From positions 1,280,422 through 1,344,421 of the forward strand of contig VUYV01000224.1 of assembly GCA_008711295.1 (NCBI GenBank): a DNA stretch of 64,000 nt, given 5' to 3'. The notes under the pieces were generated by a model that had not been told where the DNA came from, searched no databases, and was given only the letters and a program-made list of their open reading frames with translations. Position 1 is the first letter of the stretch. The number at the start of each line of letters is the position of its first letter. Positions 36,101 to 50,675 of the stretch are shown here, piece after piece. Made by a program: the position numbers and the translations under genes. The DNA comes from Anarhynchus alexandrinus (taxonomy: Eukaryota; Chordata; Aves; Charadriiformes; Charadriidae).

Positions 36101-38917
36101 ACACAACCACTGCTTTAATGATAAACCAAACAACCAGAAACAAAGAAAGAAAAGACAATGAGGAGGAATTTCAGGTAGGGAGATTATTTTATTGAAAAAG
36201 TAAAATGAGAGGAGGCCTGAGTTTTAAGTGCGAGGGAACCTGCAGCACTGGTAGCTTACGTCTTAACCTCACACTTCAGCAGCACCAGAATTAATATTCT
36301 TCACTTATCTCCTCTGGCTAATGTCATCAGAAAGTGTGCAAAAGGATAGGAGGGCAAATATCAGTCTCTTTCACCATCACCGTTTTCCAGACACAGTCGT
36401 CTGTGGGAAGAGACAGAGCTCCTGATTTACTTCTCTTTTAAATAAGGCTTATGCCTCTCCTCCTTCCCCATAAGTGCCCCCTTCCAAAGGAATTCCCCTT
36501 ATGGGCTTACAAAAAAAATCTGCCTGATACAACTTGAACTTAATTTTCTTTGGGCAATTTTCCTGAAAGAAAATAATAATAATATGGGAGTGTCCTGCTG
36601 CGGTTAACCACTAATGTGGTAAAATAAGATGGAAGGCAAATGGTGTAAACCTACTTTGAATTCCGATTAGAAGCTGGGGGAGTATTGGCTGTCAAACAGC
36701 CCGTGGCACTTACATTGCTCCTTCCCTTATTTAACTGCTACCATAAGAGCTACAAGGTTTTACTATTCTGCATATGGCTTCAAATACAAACGTAACAAAG
36801 CCTGAAAAATGAGAGGCAGATGAGCTGTCTTAGCCCAGAGGTAGGAGGTTAAAATGACCTCAAATCATAAAGTCTAGTACAATATTTAATCTCTGAAACT
36901 AGAAATGCTTAAAAAAAAGACAGTATCGATCAGTTCTTCATGCCAACCGCCCTCCTGTTGCAATGGAGGCGCTTTGCTCCAAGCAAAACCAATGATCAAA
37001 GGCTTATCTATGGGAGAGGAGACCGCTGCTTATGGAGACATAATTTATAAAAGTCAACAGAAGAGAAACATCATTCAAGTTTTCACGATAAAAAAGAAAA
37101 TATTAGTTTTATGGAGTAGGCAGGAAGATTTGCTTCAATCTCTTCTATTTCACGCTGGTTAGACTTGGATCTCCACTTCGTTAACAAATGTGTGCAGTAA
37201 GCCATATTCTGGCAGCGCACAATCTCTGTTACTGAGACTTCAGTGCTGTGCAAAGCTGAAGCAAGAAGAGTACAACCACACACTATTAAGGTGGTCGAAG
37301 ATGGGAAGGAACGGGAGAGAGGAGACTCTTTGCACCTAAAATAAGTTCTCACTGGCCCTGCCACCAAGCTCTTGCATTTTCACTAGCTATCCTATCTAAA
37401 GAAGGCACTAAAGTTGCTCCTCACATTTCATTAAAAGAAGCTCAAGAGATTCCTTTCACTGCGAACTTCCATTCAAATTTCATTAGTAAGAGATGGTCTT
37501 TATGCTGCAACATGCTTCACAATATTCCCCTCTCCTGATCCAGGAAGCAAACTTTTCCTCTTTTGGACTACATAGCTTACGCATCAAAAAATATCCTTAA
37601 AAAAGTTAGGCAGGATCCTAAAGCTCATGCTACAAAGAGCTCCGACAGTGCTTGCCTACTGCACGCTCTGCTATGCACAGTCAACATCTCAGCAGAGACC
37701 CCATCCTTCCCGGCTCCTTGAATAAGGGCTCCAAAACCCAAGGTCACTGATGTTTATATTTTGGCAAATATTCCAATCTCCCAGCAAACCAGGATTTCAG
37801 TAAACATTTAGTTCAAGTGTCCAAGCAAAAAGCCACGAAAAACAGCAAGCAGAGGAGAAGTTACTTGCTTAACATCGTACATACAAACCAGCACATTTCA
37901 GCATCAATGCGGACCTTCCTCCTCCGAGAGCGCACCCTCCAGCACTGCCGAGCTAAGCTCACAGGGCTGGGAGCTCCTGCTTTTCCCTTTCTGCTCTGAA
38001 CCTGAAATTCTCTCTTCAGGTTCAGACTGTTACAGAACAGAGTCTCTGAAGTTTCTAACCATCAGGGCACATTTCAAATTTCACAGACTGAGCTTCCAAA
38101 ATTACAGCCACTTGAAAAAAAATCTGCCCACAATCTTTAGCAACTCTGAAATGGGGGACGACAAGCTACCCCCAGCACAGAGAGCAGCCGGGCAAGTCCC
38201 CTTACCTTGCATTACCAGCATTCCGCATCACTTAGGGGAGTCCTCCACGAAGTCAAAATGCATCTTCCCCCTCACCGAGGGACTTGGTATTTGCTCTTTT
38301 TCTGGAGACTGCTCTTAATAGCAAGCACTTGCCGCTACTCTTCCCAAGACATGACTCTTACATTAAATACTTAGCTGTGCCAAGAGCACTACACAAACAC
38401 AAGCAGAACGGGCCCCGTAACCACAGCCACCGCCTTGCAGGGTACCCAAAGGGTCCTTGGACCTCACCCACAGGGAAAGAGGAATTCTCAGTGCCTGGAA
38501 AAGGGAACGCATCATATTTTCCAACAGCAGTCCTGCTGGCTCAGGAAACAAGTTTTTATCTGTAGGATGGCAGCTGCAAGCAACATTTCAAGATGCAAAG
38601 GAATGACAGTGATGGCACTAAATCTACTTTGCCCCACAAACTTTACACCCTGTCAGGGAGGAGACTGGAAGGACAGAAAACAACATTAACATGCACTTCA
38701 GATTCATTTTTCAGGGAAAGCAAGCTTCTTCTCCCCTCAGCATCACCCAAATATATCAAAGTGATGGAAATCGTATTATGATAGATAGATCAGTCACTAT
38801 GATATATATGTTTATCATGGAAGTAGCTAATTGCAAACATTCCCTTCTCTACTCTTAACTTCCACTCCCGGATCAACAAGACTCTGCTAAACCTGAAATG
38901 ACATCAGCAGGTGACCT

Positions 38918-39009
38918 AAACAAAACCCAAAAATATACAAACAAAACAAAACAGATGTTAACAAAACAAACAAAAAAAGACTTAATCAAACTACAAAACA
39001 AAAAAAATC
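38918..39009. repeat. A-rich (CAAAA)n tract
   Basis: About 90 bp of interrupted CAAA/CAAAA units on the plus strand. Confidence 0.85.
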
Positions 39010-42000
39010 AAGCTACATGTAACTTCTCTCAATCCCAACATTTCCATACATCTGGAACCAGTGGCTCTTTATTGCAATATTTTTAAAACTCCCTGCCATT
39101 TTCCTGCACTATGGATTAAATTGCCTACAATATTTTGCTTCGGCATAAGTGGAATTTGAGTTGCATGTGTGTCAAAAGGCATTTAAGGACGCTTTCATCG
39201 TTGCTGTTATTCTCCTCATATTATGCCAGCACCCACGGAGGTCCAGAGGAGATCAGGGCGCTACCCCAGTAAGGCGCTGCACGGAGACGGAACAAGAGTC
39301 CCCGCTCAGAAAGCTCACCGTGAGAGCAGAGACGATAAACAGAGATGGGAAAGAACCGGAGGCACCGCGAGGACACACGACAAGCCCGAACTCGGGCAAT
39401 GCAGGAGCTGAGCCCAGGTCAGACACCCAGCGCGGCAGGCTGACCGCCGAGCCCGGCTGCTTATATCTGTTTAAGCTCATCTTTGATAGTGGAGTCTTCA
39501 CTGCAAAATAGCCTGAAATCCCCGGAACCTGAGGCGCTGTATGCAGGAAAGGAGCAACACAGAAGTGAAAAGACATGACTATTAATCCACACAAAAAACT
39601 ACAGCCGCTATTCAGCGTGAGAGGGAGAGCATGCCACGTGATTCTTTCACCATCAGAAAGTTTCCGCACGACCCAGAGCGTGCCAATACGCCGTATTACC
39701 TCACACAGTTCTCACAGCCAGGTTTTCCCAAGCATTTACAAATACCTACCAAAAATACAGAATTGCACAAACACACTCCCATGTCCAATTGTCTCCTCTT
39801 GCATGGTACCTTGCATACACATGATATAAAATCTTGAATTTGGACAACTGAAGGTAACGGGCAGCAGAACACAAGTATTTTTTATTGTCTAAAATCCTGC
39901 TTTGGTCAGTAGAAGCTTAAAATAACCGCTGCCTTCTACCCTGCTCAGTGCCCTTGCAAACAGAGTCTGAATGACCTAATGTTTTTCCCAAGGGATGGGT
40001 GAGGCCAGCCAGAAACACCAGCTGGAACCTTCAAAGACACTAAAGACAAAATATTCTGCAAAACAAAAATTCTGCATCGACTTCAAGGCTCAGCCATTTC
40101 CCCCGCCATCAAGTGGCCAGAAAAGTCAGGTCAAACTGGCAATGCCCAAGTTACCCTCCTCCCGTCAGTAAAATAAAAGGTCTTTGGAAAAGGAGACCAC
40201 CTTTCGTTTCTGCATGTGTTCCTCCTCTAGCGCTGAGTCCGTAACACAGCTCCCCACCACTACTGCAGTATGAGTAAACGAGACAAACTTCCTTCCAGAT
40301 TCCCACCCTACTAACCAGTGCGCTGAGCATTCATTTCCATGACTGATTTTACACTGCTTCCTGTGCACAAAGGATCTCAATGTCTTCTGACCCCATGAAA
40401 GCATGAACAGGAACACAGAAAAAGAGAAGAAAAAGAACTGAAACATCAGGTTTAGGGGAAGCATGCTGCTGTTCCTGCAGTCCTCCAAGAAAAGAGAGTG
40501 GGAAGAGGGCTATATCATACTTAATTAGCATACTAAGACATCTGAATCATCTACCCTGCACTTTTTTGCCTTCAGCTCTGACCAAAAACACATTGCTTCA
40601 AAAAAGGCAACTGAAGTTTCATACTATGCACCTATACAATGCCCATTAATCCATTTCTGCAAGAAACTCTTACTGTTTTCTGCTGTGGATTGGCACGTTT
40701 CAGCTTCAAATATCCACGTGGGATTTTTAGCAAATAACATTTAAGAACATGAATTTATACATGACACGGGGGGAGAGGAGGTGGTTTGTTTGAACTCGGC
40801 CATAGCACTGGTCTCAAGCTCCTGCAGCAGTAACTTCCAGCCTGTCCCTCTCTGAGCAGAGAGCAGGTCTTCGGTTTCAATTTGACTATTCTTGAACTTC
40901 AAAGTATTTTCCTGCTGTCATATTCAGTTACAGATTTGAAAAGAAAACCAGAGAACCCTGAGTACTTTTCAGTGGGCCTACCATAGTTTTGATTAGTTCA
41001 AGTCAGTAATCTCGATGAAGCCTACTTAACACAACTTGGGTTTCACGTCTATGCATTCACTTAAGTACGGCTCCGGCACAGACTGTCACCCATCTATCAG
41101 CTTCCATGCCTTCGTTTTCTGCACCTGTGGAATGTGCAGCAATATCTCCCAATAGAGGATTAAATGACTGCATGTTGCTTTGAAAATTTAAGACGCTAAA
41201 TGTGCGGTCACCACCTTTCAATCCCCCCTCTGATTTTTCTAGTCTTCACAGCATCCGCCCCAGCAACAATCACAACTCTGACTTTCCAACCTATGCTGTA
41301 CCTCTGCGACAAGCCAGGCGCTCTCGTTGTCTCAGAACATAAAGCTTCTGACTCCAAACACTTTTTTTCCTCATGCTGTTGTAATGACTCCAGGAGGGTG
41401 AGGCAGGGACCATCAGTGCACCAACATCCCCGTGTTCCAGGGCACTTATTCTTCAGCAGCTTAATCAACACTGTCATATGTAAATGGCTGCAACTCTGAC
41501 CTAGCAACTTCTTGTCAAAGCTGCCTTCCTTCATAGTCCTCAACCAGCAAATGGCTTAGCCAGATAAAAAGTTGCAGCAGACACTTTGCATCACCCAGCA
41601 CCGATCTCTGAAACTGCAACAGCTACCTGAAGTTAAAACAAATGTGCTCACGCACCGCCAATTAATTATTTCCCCTGACTGAGGGGACTTCAGAGCAGCT
41701 ACGCGAATGCTCTCAGACCCCCTCCGCCAAGCCCCCAGCTGGCACGCCAGCAGAACCTGAGCGTGTTTGCCTAGGAGGGCCTCTCCCAAAAGATCAATTT
41801 ACCAAATCCTCCAGGTGACTCCTTGGAGAGGTCTGAAACCACCCCCAGATGAGCACGTTGCTATGGAAAACCACACAGCATCTTTATTTACCTAACAATA
41901 AGCATTATTCATGCCTTTCCCACGAAAGCTACTAACAGTCCAAACCCTAGAAAGTAAGACTACAGCATTCCTCAGACATGAAAGGCAACACTGAGAGCAG

Positions 42001-44865
42001 GAGCAGACAGACAGAGCAAGAGTGCAAGCTTAACGCACGCAAAACTCTCACTGTAGCAACTGGATAATACCAAAAAAAAAAAAACACCCACACCCACAAA
42101 ACCACCTCATTGAAACTTTCACATACATTTTTAGAAACAGAATTGGTTCAGTCAAGCAAGGATTAAAAAAAACCCAAAACACACTACCCCACGAGACAAA
42201 ACCTTTTATATTTTCAAGACCCCCTGAAAGAAATTTTACTTTGCAGGTAATCTGTCATTCCTCAGACCTGTAACAGTAAACTCCTTTTTAAACAGGAAAT
42301 CAATGAGAACAACAACAACAAAAAAAGTTAATTATTTGGATAGTTTTCTCCCTTTTGTGACTATGGTCTTTGTCTCTCTTGTCACCTATCCTTCCAAATC
42401 AGCTGAAAAAATTAGACTCATGGCTTCGGCAGTGCCAGATCCGGTGCTCTGCCTCCCTCTCCCCACCCCACCGGTGACCGCCCGGGGAGCGTGGCCAGCC
42501 TCGGGGAGACCACCCAAACCCACAGACCGCGGGGTCTCGGTGACCAGCAGAAGGGCTCCAGGGAGGTGACCGGCATGGAGCCAGCTGCCAGCCCGCTCCA
42601 CGGAGCCCTCTGGCACAACCCCGCGCTTTTTTGCTTTTTCTGTTTTAAGTTTTATTTTAAGAGGAAACATTTACGGTAACTATATTGCTCTCAATCACAA
42701 TGGGAAAAGACTCCAGCTGGCAGGAAATCAAGAGCTGCGACTTTAAAAAACACCACCACCACTAGTTTTGGCAGCTAAGTACACCCACATCACGGTCCAG
42801 AGGATGAGAACACTTGACGGGGACTCAGGATCCCTCCCTCAGCTGATGCGCTATGGCAGCCTTGGGAGAGCCACTTTGCTTCCCATGCCCTCACCGGCAG
42901 AGTGGCAAAACAGGCAGTGCAGGACAAGCTCCAGCAGCACACAAGGACAGCGAGAGGCCCCGCACCAACAGGCAGCTGTGCACCAGGACCTCAGCACCCC
43001 AGCAGAGCAGGTCCATCCACCGCCGGGAACGCCGCCCGGCCACCACCACGCACGTGAAACACCACTGCCCGGGTTCACACGCCTGTGCTGCTCACAGCTG
43101 AAGAGCCACCTCTTCTCTAGACAACGCTCCGACACAAACTAAGATTAATTGAACAGCTGTCCAACAAAGTCTGCTTTAAATAATCCAGATGGAAGCTTGT
43201 GCAGATGATAAATTAAGAATAATAATCTATCATTCTGTGGTGAGCACAGAAAACGCACACGCACCTTTCCTTCACACCCCTCTGCACGTCTATGCACACA
43301 CAGCCCAGTTCCCAGTAACGGCCCTTACTTGGCAGGGAAGCATTGAAATGTGACTCGTGATAGTCAGGATTCAATAGGTAGCCTTGAAAGAAAGCCACGT
43401 TATTCAGGTGCATCCGCCCCAAATGACCATTTTTAAGCTGTGGAAATAAAGAGACATCTAATAGAGCCGGTAATTGTGCCCAGAACTCAAACCACCACTA
43501 CAGTTGAAAGAAATTCAGCCACTGCAACAGAGTAATCACCAGCCCCAAGTCAAATTGTTATCCTCCTCCCCCACAACATGCATGCTAACTGTCCCCACAA
43601 GAGCATTTACCAGCGGCTCGTATTTGGCAAGTCAGCAAGCAGCCTTGCTACAGTTCGTTAGCTTTCCTCTCCAGACGTGTTTGGAAAGGTTGTCTTACTC
43701 ATTTTGGTGCACGTGGCCATCCTGTCCATACTCAGATCTTCCGCAAAAAGAAGTCCTCTCTTTCACGGAATGCTTCACTACCTTAACTTCATCATCACAC
43801 CGCCTTGAAAAAGAACCCACAGAATTTGTAAACAGCCATTTTGCAGGTTGTTTTCCCCTTGGAGGAAATGCAAGGACTGGAAAGGGTGGGAAGAGAGCCG
43901 ATCCTCACTCCAAATTGCTGTAATTCCATGTAAAACTCTGCCATCGCCTCCCCTGGGATGTACAGAGCCCGTCCCTATTGCACGTGAGGTTTCATCCCAA
44001 GGAGGGGTGTGCGCACCCAGCGCCTCCCGGGGAGGGCCATGGGGAAACCCTCTTCGACTTCAGGTCACGCGCAGCGCAGCTGAGGACTGCGATGATCCTG
44101 GCAGGAGTCAAACCAACTTCTGTCACTGATGGCTTTGGACAAAAGACAGACAAACACAGCAGAAAATCTCTGTGAGGAAGGTCCCAATCCATCAAAGCAA
44201 CAGAAGTTTAAGCACATGGTTGGACCGACTTCACTGGAGCAGCTCAAGCGCTTGATGTGCGCACACACAAACCTTGGCAAAAGGGGGAACTGGTTTACAT
44301 TTGGGGTGTGGGAGGGCACTAACAGCAGCAACCTTCTAACAGAAGTTTTGTTATTTCTGTCAATGTCATCAGAATTGAGTCAAATATCCAAAAGGCATAT
44401 TTACATGAAATGAATGGACTGAAAGAAGACTAATTCAAATGCTATTTTAAATAAGCTTGAGAAGTACCTATGTAAAGATTTCAGGACTCCATCACGACGC
44501 TATCCAACAGAGAAAAGAGAACAAATGTTAATCTAACACAAGATGTATGCACAGCATAAATCTCCACATTCATTGTGCAGAGACAATAACATCTTCCCAC
44601 AGCTTATAACTGTATTTAAAATTCATTTATGTAAATTACAATAGCACACATATGATAAAATTGTTAAAGCAGAATGTGCCCTTTGCTCAAAACAAAAGGA
44701 GTGACAAAAAAAGATATTTTTAATAGCAATAAAAAAATATCTATTTCTAGTTCAACTTATTTTAAAGTATATGCTCTCAACCATGCACTATTAATTTCCT
44801 CAATTTATTACGAAGCCAAAGGCAACAAAATGCTGTTGTGGAGGCAACGCAAAAATCACAATGTC

Positions 44866-44880
44866 AAAAAAAAAAAAAAA
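44866..44880. repeat. Poly-A run, 15 A
   Basis: The longest A-run in the window. Upstream sequence does not resemble a SINE or a retrocopied gene. Confidence 0.9.
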
Positions 44881-46439
44881 GGCATTAAGCAGGCAGTCAA
44901 GTTTGATGAACAAGGAGAATGAAGGAAAAGCCTGTGATTATATGCGCTGGGAAGTGAGAGTTACAGCACTACAGACAGATAGCAGAAAAAGTGTTTAAAG
45001 CCCTCCCGTAAGAACAGGCATTGCAAGAGAGTGTCTGGGCTTAGAGAAAAAGATAGTTTTAAAAATAATGTATTGCCCACCTTGTGGTTAGAGCAGAGGG
45101 AAGCAGAACCCTTACATGAACCAGAGAGGAAAGAATGGACTTTATTGTGGAAGATTTCATTCAACTGTGTTTAAAAATGAAAATGCACAAAGCTCTGGAG
45201 ATAACGCCAAGTTGTATCTGGTTCCATTGAATCTCTGAACTCTAAAGCACGATATTAACTTACAACACACTCACCCACAACATCGAAAATAGAAGCATTA
45301 CATAATTTGAAGATGGTCGCATTGGCTAACGATGTTCGAAGGCAGCCGGGACACTGATTCCAGCCACTTTAGCAATTAACTCTTCCTTTAGAGCCATGAA
45401 AGCTGGCTTGTAACTGAGCAGAGCCGCTCACCGATACGTGCGTTTACCAGCGTGCAGTGGCTTTGAGAGAGAGACTGACAGGCTTATACGAAAACGAAGC
45501 AGCTTTTAGGAAAACCCAGTGGGAGCCAGTAAACCTCATCGCAGTTTCTGAAGAGACAGTGCGCATGGGCAACTGCTCACACCAACATTTTCCCATTGCA
45601 GCCCAAATCAGCCAGAGTAGCAGCGTACATTAAAAACAACTCTTAAAATATTTCATCCACATGGAGCTGCTTCCCTTCAGACTCTTATTTCAATTATTCT
45701 GCATACAGTCACGCTCTAAACACAATTTAAAAACATCAAATCAACAACGTCCATCAAGCACTAACTGCTTATTTCTGATGGTACCGGAGGCGGTGACGGG
45801 AAGTGGAAGAACATCAGCCAAGCCCAGGCTCCTCGCTAACCTTTTCTCAAAAGTCACATCTCTCTGTAGAACAAGGCACAGGGATGTACACGCAGTCATG
45901 CAACACCTTCCCTTCCTCCCACCGCTCCTCTGAAGACAGATTGGCATGGGGCAGATTAATAATGACAATTACGCTCACCAGATGCTAAGGAGACGTGGCT
46001 CTGAGTCACCAGACATGCTCTAAGACGAACACGTTTCCTGAAGTACCAGCTGAGGGAACATAATCAGAACTACAAGTACAAGAAGAATTAGTACAGCACA
46101 GAAGGGCAAATACTGGACCCTAGTTAGAACACAGTGTTAATTTTTCCACAGGAAATTAAAAAATAGAATAAAACAGAATTTTCACTCTCAGGGAAATTTT
46201 CAGACAATTCTCCCCCCACTGCCCAAACCAGAAAAGTAACTGTACAGGTTTCAAGAAGTCAAAAAATACTCCAGTTTTGTATCCAAGTTCTCAGGTCTCT
46301 TCCACATCCTAACACAAAAAGCGAGCACAGAGAAGAGCAAAAGACAAGGCAAGCAATACATTTTGCAATATTTTATCATCAAACATAATTTGGATTAAAA
46401 GTAGTTTTTATGGAAGCTCTCAACTAGCCTTATCAACTG

Positions 46440-46600
46440 CGACATTTCAGTCCAGATTTCTCAAAAGCACTTCACAACAGAATCCTTGAGAAGTGAGATG
46501 AATTGTTACTCTATCCATTAAACAGATAAGAAACTGAGGCATAGAGAACCTCATCCAGAAAACACACAGAAAACAGGACTACACAGAAAAAGAATTTAAA
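46440..46600 (-). mobile_element. MIR or L3/CR1-like fragment, old, reversed
   Basis: The plus strand shows AGATAAGAAACTGAGGCATA near 46524-46543, the reverse complement of the MIR 'tgcctcagtttcc' motif, followed by a degraded CACACAG stretch. The preceding AAAGCACTTCACAA resembles the 'aaagcgctttacaa' end of L3-type LINEs, whose tail shares sequence with MIR. I cannot choose between the two. Confidence 0.5.
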
Positions 46601-47913
46601 AAAATAGGAAATTTTCTTTCCAGTGGAACCACAACAACCAACAAAGCAGTTGCTTTCATACAGCCAGGCCGTTGGACCTGGTACTTGCCATCAGCTGATG
46701 CTGAAGTTCTGACAACCATGTAAATATACGTAATTTCCAACCTTTTAAAATAAAAATCCATTTGCATTTACACATCTCTCCCCATGCAAGCGCTATGCCA
46801 ATACCACCAGAGATACAAGACTAGGGGAATTTTCTGTGACACATCCTGGAAAACACATAGGAGATAGTACTTGATCCCTTTTGCTTAGGAATTCTATTTA
46901 TTTTGGAAAAGTATTTAAAATAGCACATTTTGCCTATTTGCAAAACAGGTATCTCTGGGGCTTTTTTTCCCTCCTACACCTTAATTCACACTACCTGGGT
47001 CGCTTCCACTACTCGACTCTGGAAGCAGAGCCGCACACAACTCGCTCTCTGCCACCGCTCTCCCCTCTACCAGATGGCTGCAGGTACTCGGGGTCATGTC
47101 CAACCACGTCCCGTTCCTCTCCCAACCTCAGCACAGGCGCTGGTGATCCTGCATCTCTCCACACCTCCCCCACCAGCTCCTGACAACAACTATCTGTTTA
47201 AACCTAAACCCGGAAGCCTTAACTGTGACTAACCAAAGTGCTGGACCAAAGCAAACGGACTGGAAAGATTTATGATGAAGAGTTGCTGGACTTCTTCCCA
47301 GTGGCGAGGGATAAAACGATCAAGTAGATATTTGATTTGTGCTGGGAGATACCAAGCTTTGCGCACACCCCTCTCCAGTCGTGCCCACAGACTGCGCACT
47401 CCCCAAGTAGCCTGAACAGCAACTGCTTCAGAAAAAAGAAACTATAGTATTGAAGAAGAAAACCACACACCAAAGTCACTCATCTGTCTCCAGCAAGTGC
47501 TGGAAGAGATGTATTTAGCACAGCATGCAGCAGGATACATGTGCCCACATGAATGCCTGAATTAGAAAAAATTAAGCATTCATATGCATACCCATCTATT
47601 CCTAATACATTTTCCTTCACTGATTACATATTCCAAATGAAGGCAACAGAGGGAAGAAAAACTTAGAGGAAAAATTAATCAATCAGCTACTTGAGCCTTT
47701 TACACTTTCACAAATAATCAAGTAATGGTGGCAAAGTATCGTAGAGCATCTCCCCCATTATACGCAGGGAAAAGTATTCCACTCCGCATCGTGATGAGCT
47801 GAGAAAGGTTGCATTGCTGGGCAAGCCCACCATCCCCTGCTCGTGTCAAAATTACAGCAGCGGGGAGCAGAGGGAACGGCTTAAAGCCAGGCTACAGTTG
47901 TATTTTTATGCAT

Positions 47914-48015
47914 ACACACACACACACAGATACCCACTTCAACTTTTTTACTTTTTTAATATGAAAAAAGGGGCAGAAAGGGATTTTAAAAACAAAACAA
48001 AACAAAAAAAAACAC
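47914..48015. repeat. (AC)n and (CAAAA)n simple repeats
   Basis: An AC run of about 7-8 units at 47914-47928, and a CAAAA/A-rich run at 47987-48015. The unique sequence between them is AT-rich. Confidence 0.8.
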
Positions 48016-48374
48016 CAAACAGAAAAAGCAAACATGCAGACAAGCTAACCCAGAGCATTGCCTGTGTACACCTATGTACGAGCTGTTCTACAAGAGAGTT
48101 TCTTTTAAGACAGTCCCCTTTTTCAGTCTCAGATGAGGGATGAATAGAAGACAACCCACCAGCAAGTGGAGAGGCTCCAGGGAACTATGACTTCTTGTTT
48201 GTTATTTGTTCGCATCCCCAGGGTGAGATCCCACACCATCAGAGCTCCAACCCTCCTCCCCTGCAAGTCAAGCCATCCCCTGCACAGCACCGTGAAGTTA
48301 GCCAAGAAAATAACAAGCTACATATGCTGTTTTATGGAAGCTGCTGTTACATGATGAAGCAGAGATGGGATAAC

Positions 48375-48720
48375 TTGCATCAGTATATTAAATTGGACTT
48401 TGTTACAGCATAAGTTGACTTTAAGTGGCATTAATGGTTATGGAAAAATACTCCCTCCCCCAAATACATGAGATGCTGATCAGACCAACTCCAGCTCTGC
48501 TTGTAATGCTGCTTATTTCACTTAAAGCCTTATTACAGTACCACAGTGCTGTTTCGCTTGTAGAGAGGGATGTCTTTACAGCATTAAAAAGGTCTTGTGT
48601 TTAATTAAATTAGCTGCACCTGTATATATTATGTGCAATAAATCAACTATAATTTGCTACCATAGGCGGCTATTAATCTTCCCTGTGTTATTTATTGCTC
48701 AGCATCATTAGTACGAAGGC
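48375..48720. promoter_or_regulatory. Candidate conserved non-coding element
   Basis: Repeat-free AT-rich block containing TTTAATTAAATTAGC, a CACCTG E-box, GGCTATTAATC and TTATTTATTGC (forkhead-like). No stop-free frame of note. It has the look of a developmental enhancer, which needs cross-species alignment to confirm. Confidence 0.35.
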
Positions 48721-49871
48721 TCTTCCAGGATACAGTAAGAAATAGCAGTTTAGGGACCAAAAGCTGTAACTCATTTCGCTTTCCTCTCTCCCTTTTTCAG
48801 TGGTGTCAATCACATTTCTTGTACACTTGAACAAACACAAATATGGGAGAGATTCTGGCATCCATTATGTGTGTGTTCATACATATATTTATATATAAAA
48901 TAAAATTAATGTTCCCCACACATCTCGGTCTTGACTTCTATTTACACATACCTACTAGGAAAATGACAGCCCAAAATGTTAAGCCCATGAACTTAAAAAA
49001 AAAAAAAATTAAACAAAATAAAACAACAGTCCTGGATTCTTGCTCCTTCACAGTCTGCAGTGAAATAACGCTGTAGAACTCCAGCTATGCCATATACCAT
49101 CTCTGAATGAACAATTTAGAGACTTCTCACCTAAGGATCACGGACTGCAATACACCACTTTAGCAAACAGCAGCAGCTGACTGTACTACCATACCAGCAC
49201 TTTGCGACTTATTTTGGGTTTTTTAGACATCGAGACATACTACTGGATTTTGCACAATTGGCTCACAGTCAAGATCATGATAGCAGTTTTGCTTCGTAAT
49301 GTACTCACAATGGGAGTTTAGGAAGAACTAGCTACCAGCATACAAGGTGGTAAGGGCAAGACTTGCTTACGTTTGCAAAAGAAACTAACCATATCTGTCC
49401 TGCCCATCTCCCTACCCTTTTCCCCCCTCACCTAGCTCCTGCCTCCCTCCTAGCTAAGCCACCATGTACAGTAGCAAAAATAAATCAAGAACACAGGAGA
49501 TTAAAAAACACCAAGAGTTCAGAATCCCCTCGCTTGGTTCAGCATGCCACCAACATGTTTGCAGAAAGCAGCCTGCCTACCCCTCTCTGCGTTTTTATTA
49601 CTATTTTTTAAGCAGCTGCTACAATGCACTGACGTTCACAATGCATTAAATACTTCTCCTGCAATATTTTTCAACTGCTTTTACTGACACAAGAATGTTA
49701 TGCAACAGCAAATGTAAGAGAAGCTGTCTCAAGTCAATGCAAAAGTATTTTGAGTGCTTGAGGTTGCTGCTAAATCACAAGTCCACTCTAAACACACATA
49801 TTTTGCGGTTTCTATTTGATTCCTGGACTTGGATCTGAAATAGCATCTCAGTTCCTCCCCCCCTCTGCAAA

Positions 49872-49893
49872 CTTATGTATGTATGTATACATA
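49872..49893. repeat. (TATG)n with adjacent T-run
   Basis: TATGTATGTATGTATACATA, partly self-complementary, followed by nine T. Confidence 0.8.
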
Positions 49894-50629
49894 CTTTTTT
49901 TTTAATTATGTTATTCTTTTAAATCAAAATAATGACTGACATCGACATAGTCGGTGCTAGGGCTTTCAGAAAAACGCCAGCCATCAGGACACAAATAAGA
50001 ATCCCAGCAGGAGTGGAGAATAACTGCAAAGGCACCTACTTATGGAGTTAGGGATGAGGGAAAAAGCACTACCACCCTGAATGCCACAACCCTTTGGCAT
50101 CCAACACCACTGCTGCCCTGTCTCCACAGAATTGCTGGTCTTTACTGCATCCAAGCGATGAGAGAAAAAACAGTGAAGAGCCTGAACTTTATTTACAAAA
50201 ATTAAAAGCTCAATACAGAAACAAAACAGCCTTTTTAGAAATGAGCAAGTTAAATTTAAAAAAAAAACAACAATGTAGTCCAGCTGACAGATCTGTGGTT
50301 GCAAAGAGCAGGACTCCACGCAGGTGGAGCCAGAGCTGGCCAGCTGTGGTCCCTCCTGTCTCACCTTCACCATCAGCTTCATCACTTCACCACCACTGCC
50401 CTGGGCTTCTCTAACTGGGCCTCCGCTCCCCAACATGGCCTCATTCCAACTCCCCAACACCAGCTTCATTCATGAATGGAAACAGCCAACTCATCGTGCA
50501 AGCTCCGTCCCTGCTCAGCCCTCCCGCTTCCCTCCCCACAACATTTTTTCAGAAACGCCTCCGGAACTAGCAAAGAAAACACATGTGCAAAGCTCGGGGC
50601 TGGCGGAGGAGCAGGAAGCACGGGCGGCG

Positions 50630-50675
50630 GAGACCTCGGCGAGCAGAGGAATGAGACCTCGGCGAGCAGAGGAAT
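50630..50675. repeat. 23-bp perfect tandem duplication
   Basis: The unit beginning GAGACCTCGGCGAGCAGAGG occurs twice without mismatch, at 50630-50652 and 50653-50675. Confidence 0.95.

Larger units (their letters stand above)
25580..38917. other. Long non-coding stretch
   Basis: Over 13 kb with two MIR fragments, one 15-bp duplication and scattered A-runs (28194, 32348, 32901, 35919, 36511, 36910). An AT-rich block at 26115-26260 may be regulatory. The open frames on both strands at 34470-34815 overlap each other and show no domain. No exon is supported. Confidence 0.65.
39010..48374. other. Long non-coding stretch
   Basis: Contains one MIR/L3 fragment (46.4 kb), A-rich runs (42072, 44866) and simple repeats near 47.9 kb. 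GC-richer patches occur at 39230-39460, 42430-42620 and 42900-43080, with overlapping open frames on both strands but no protein family. Nothing else supported. Confidence 0.65.
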
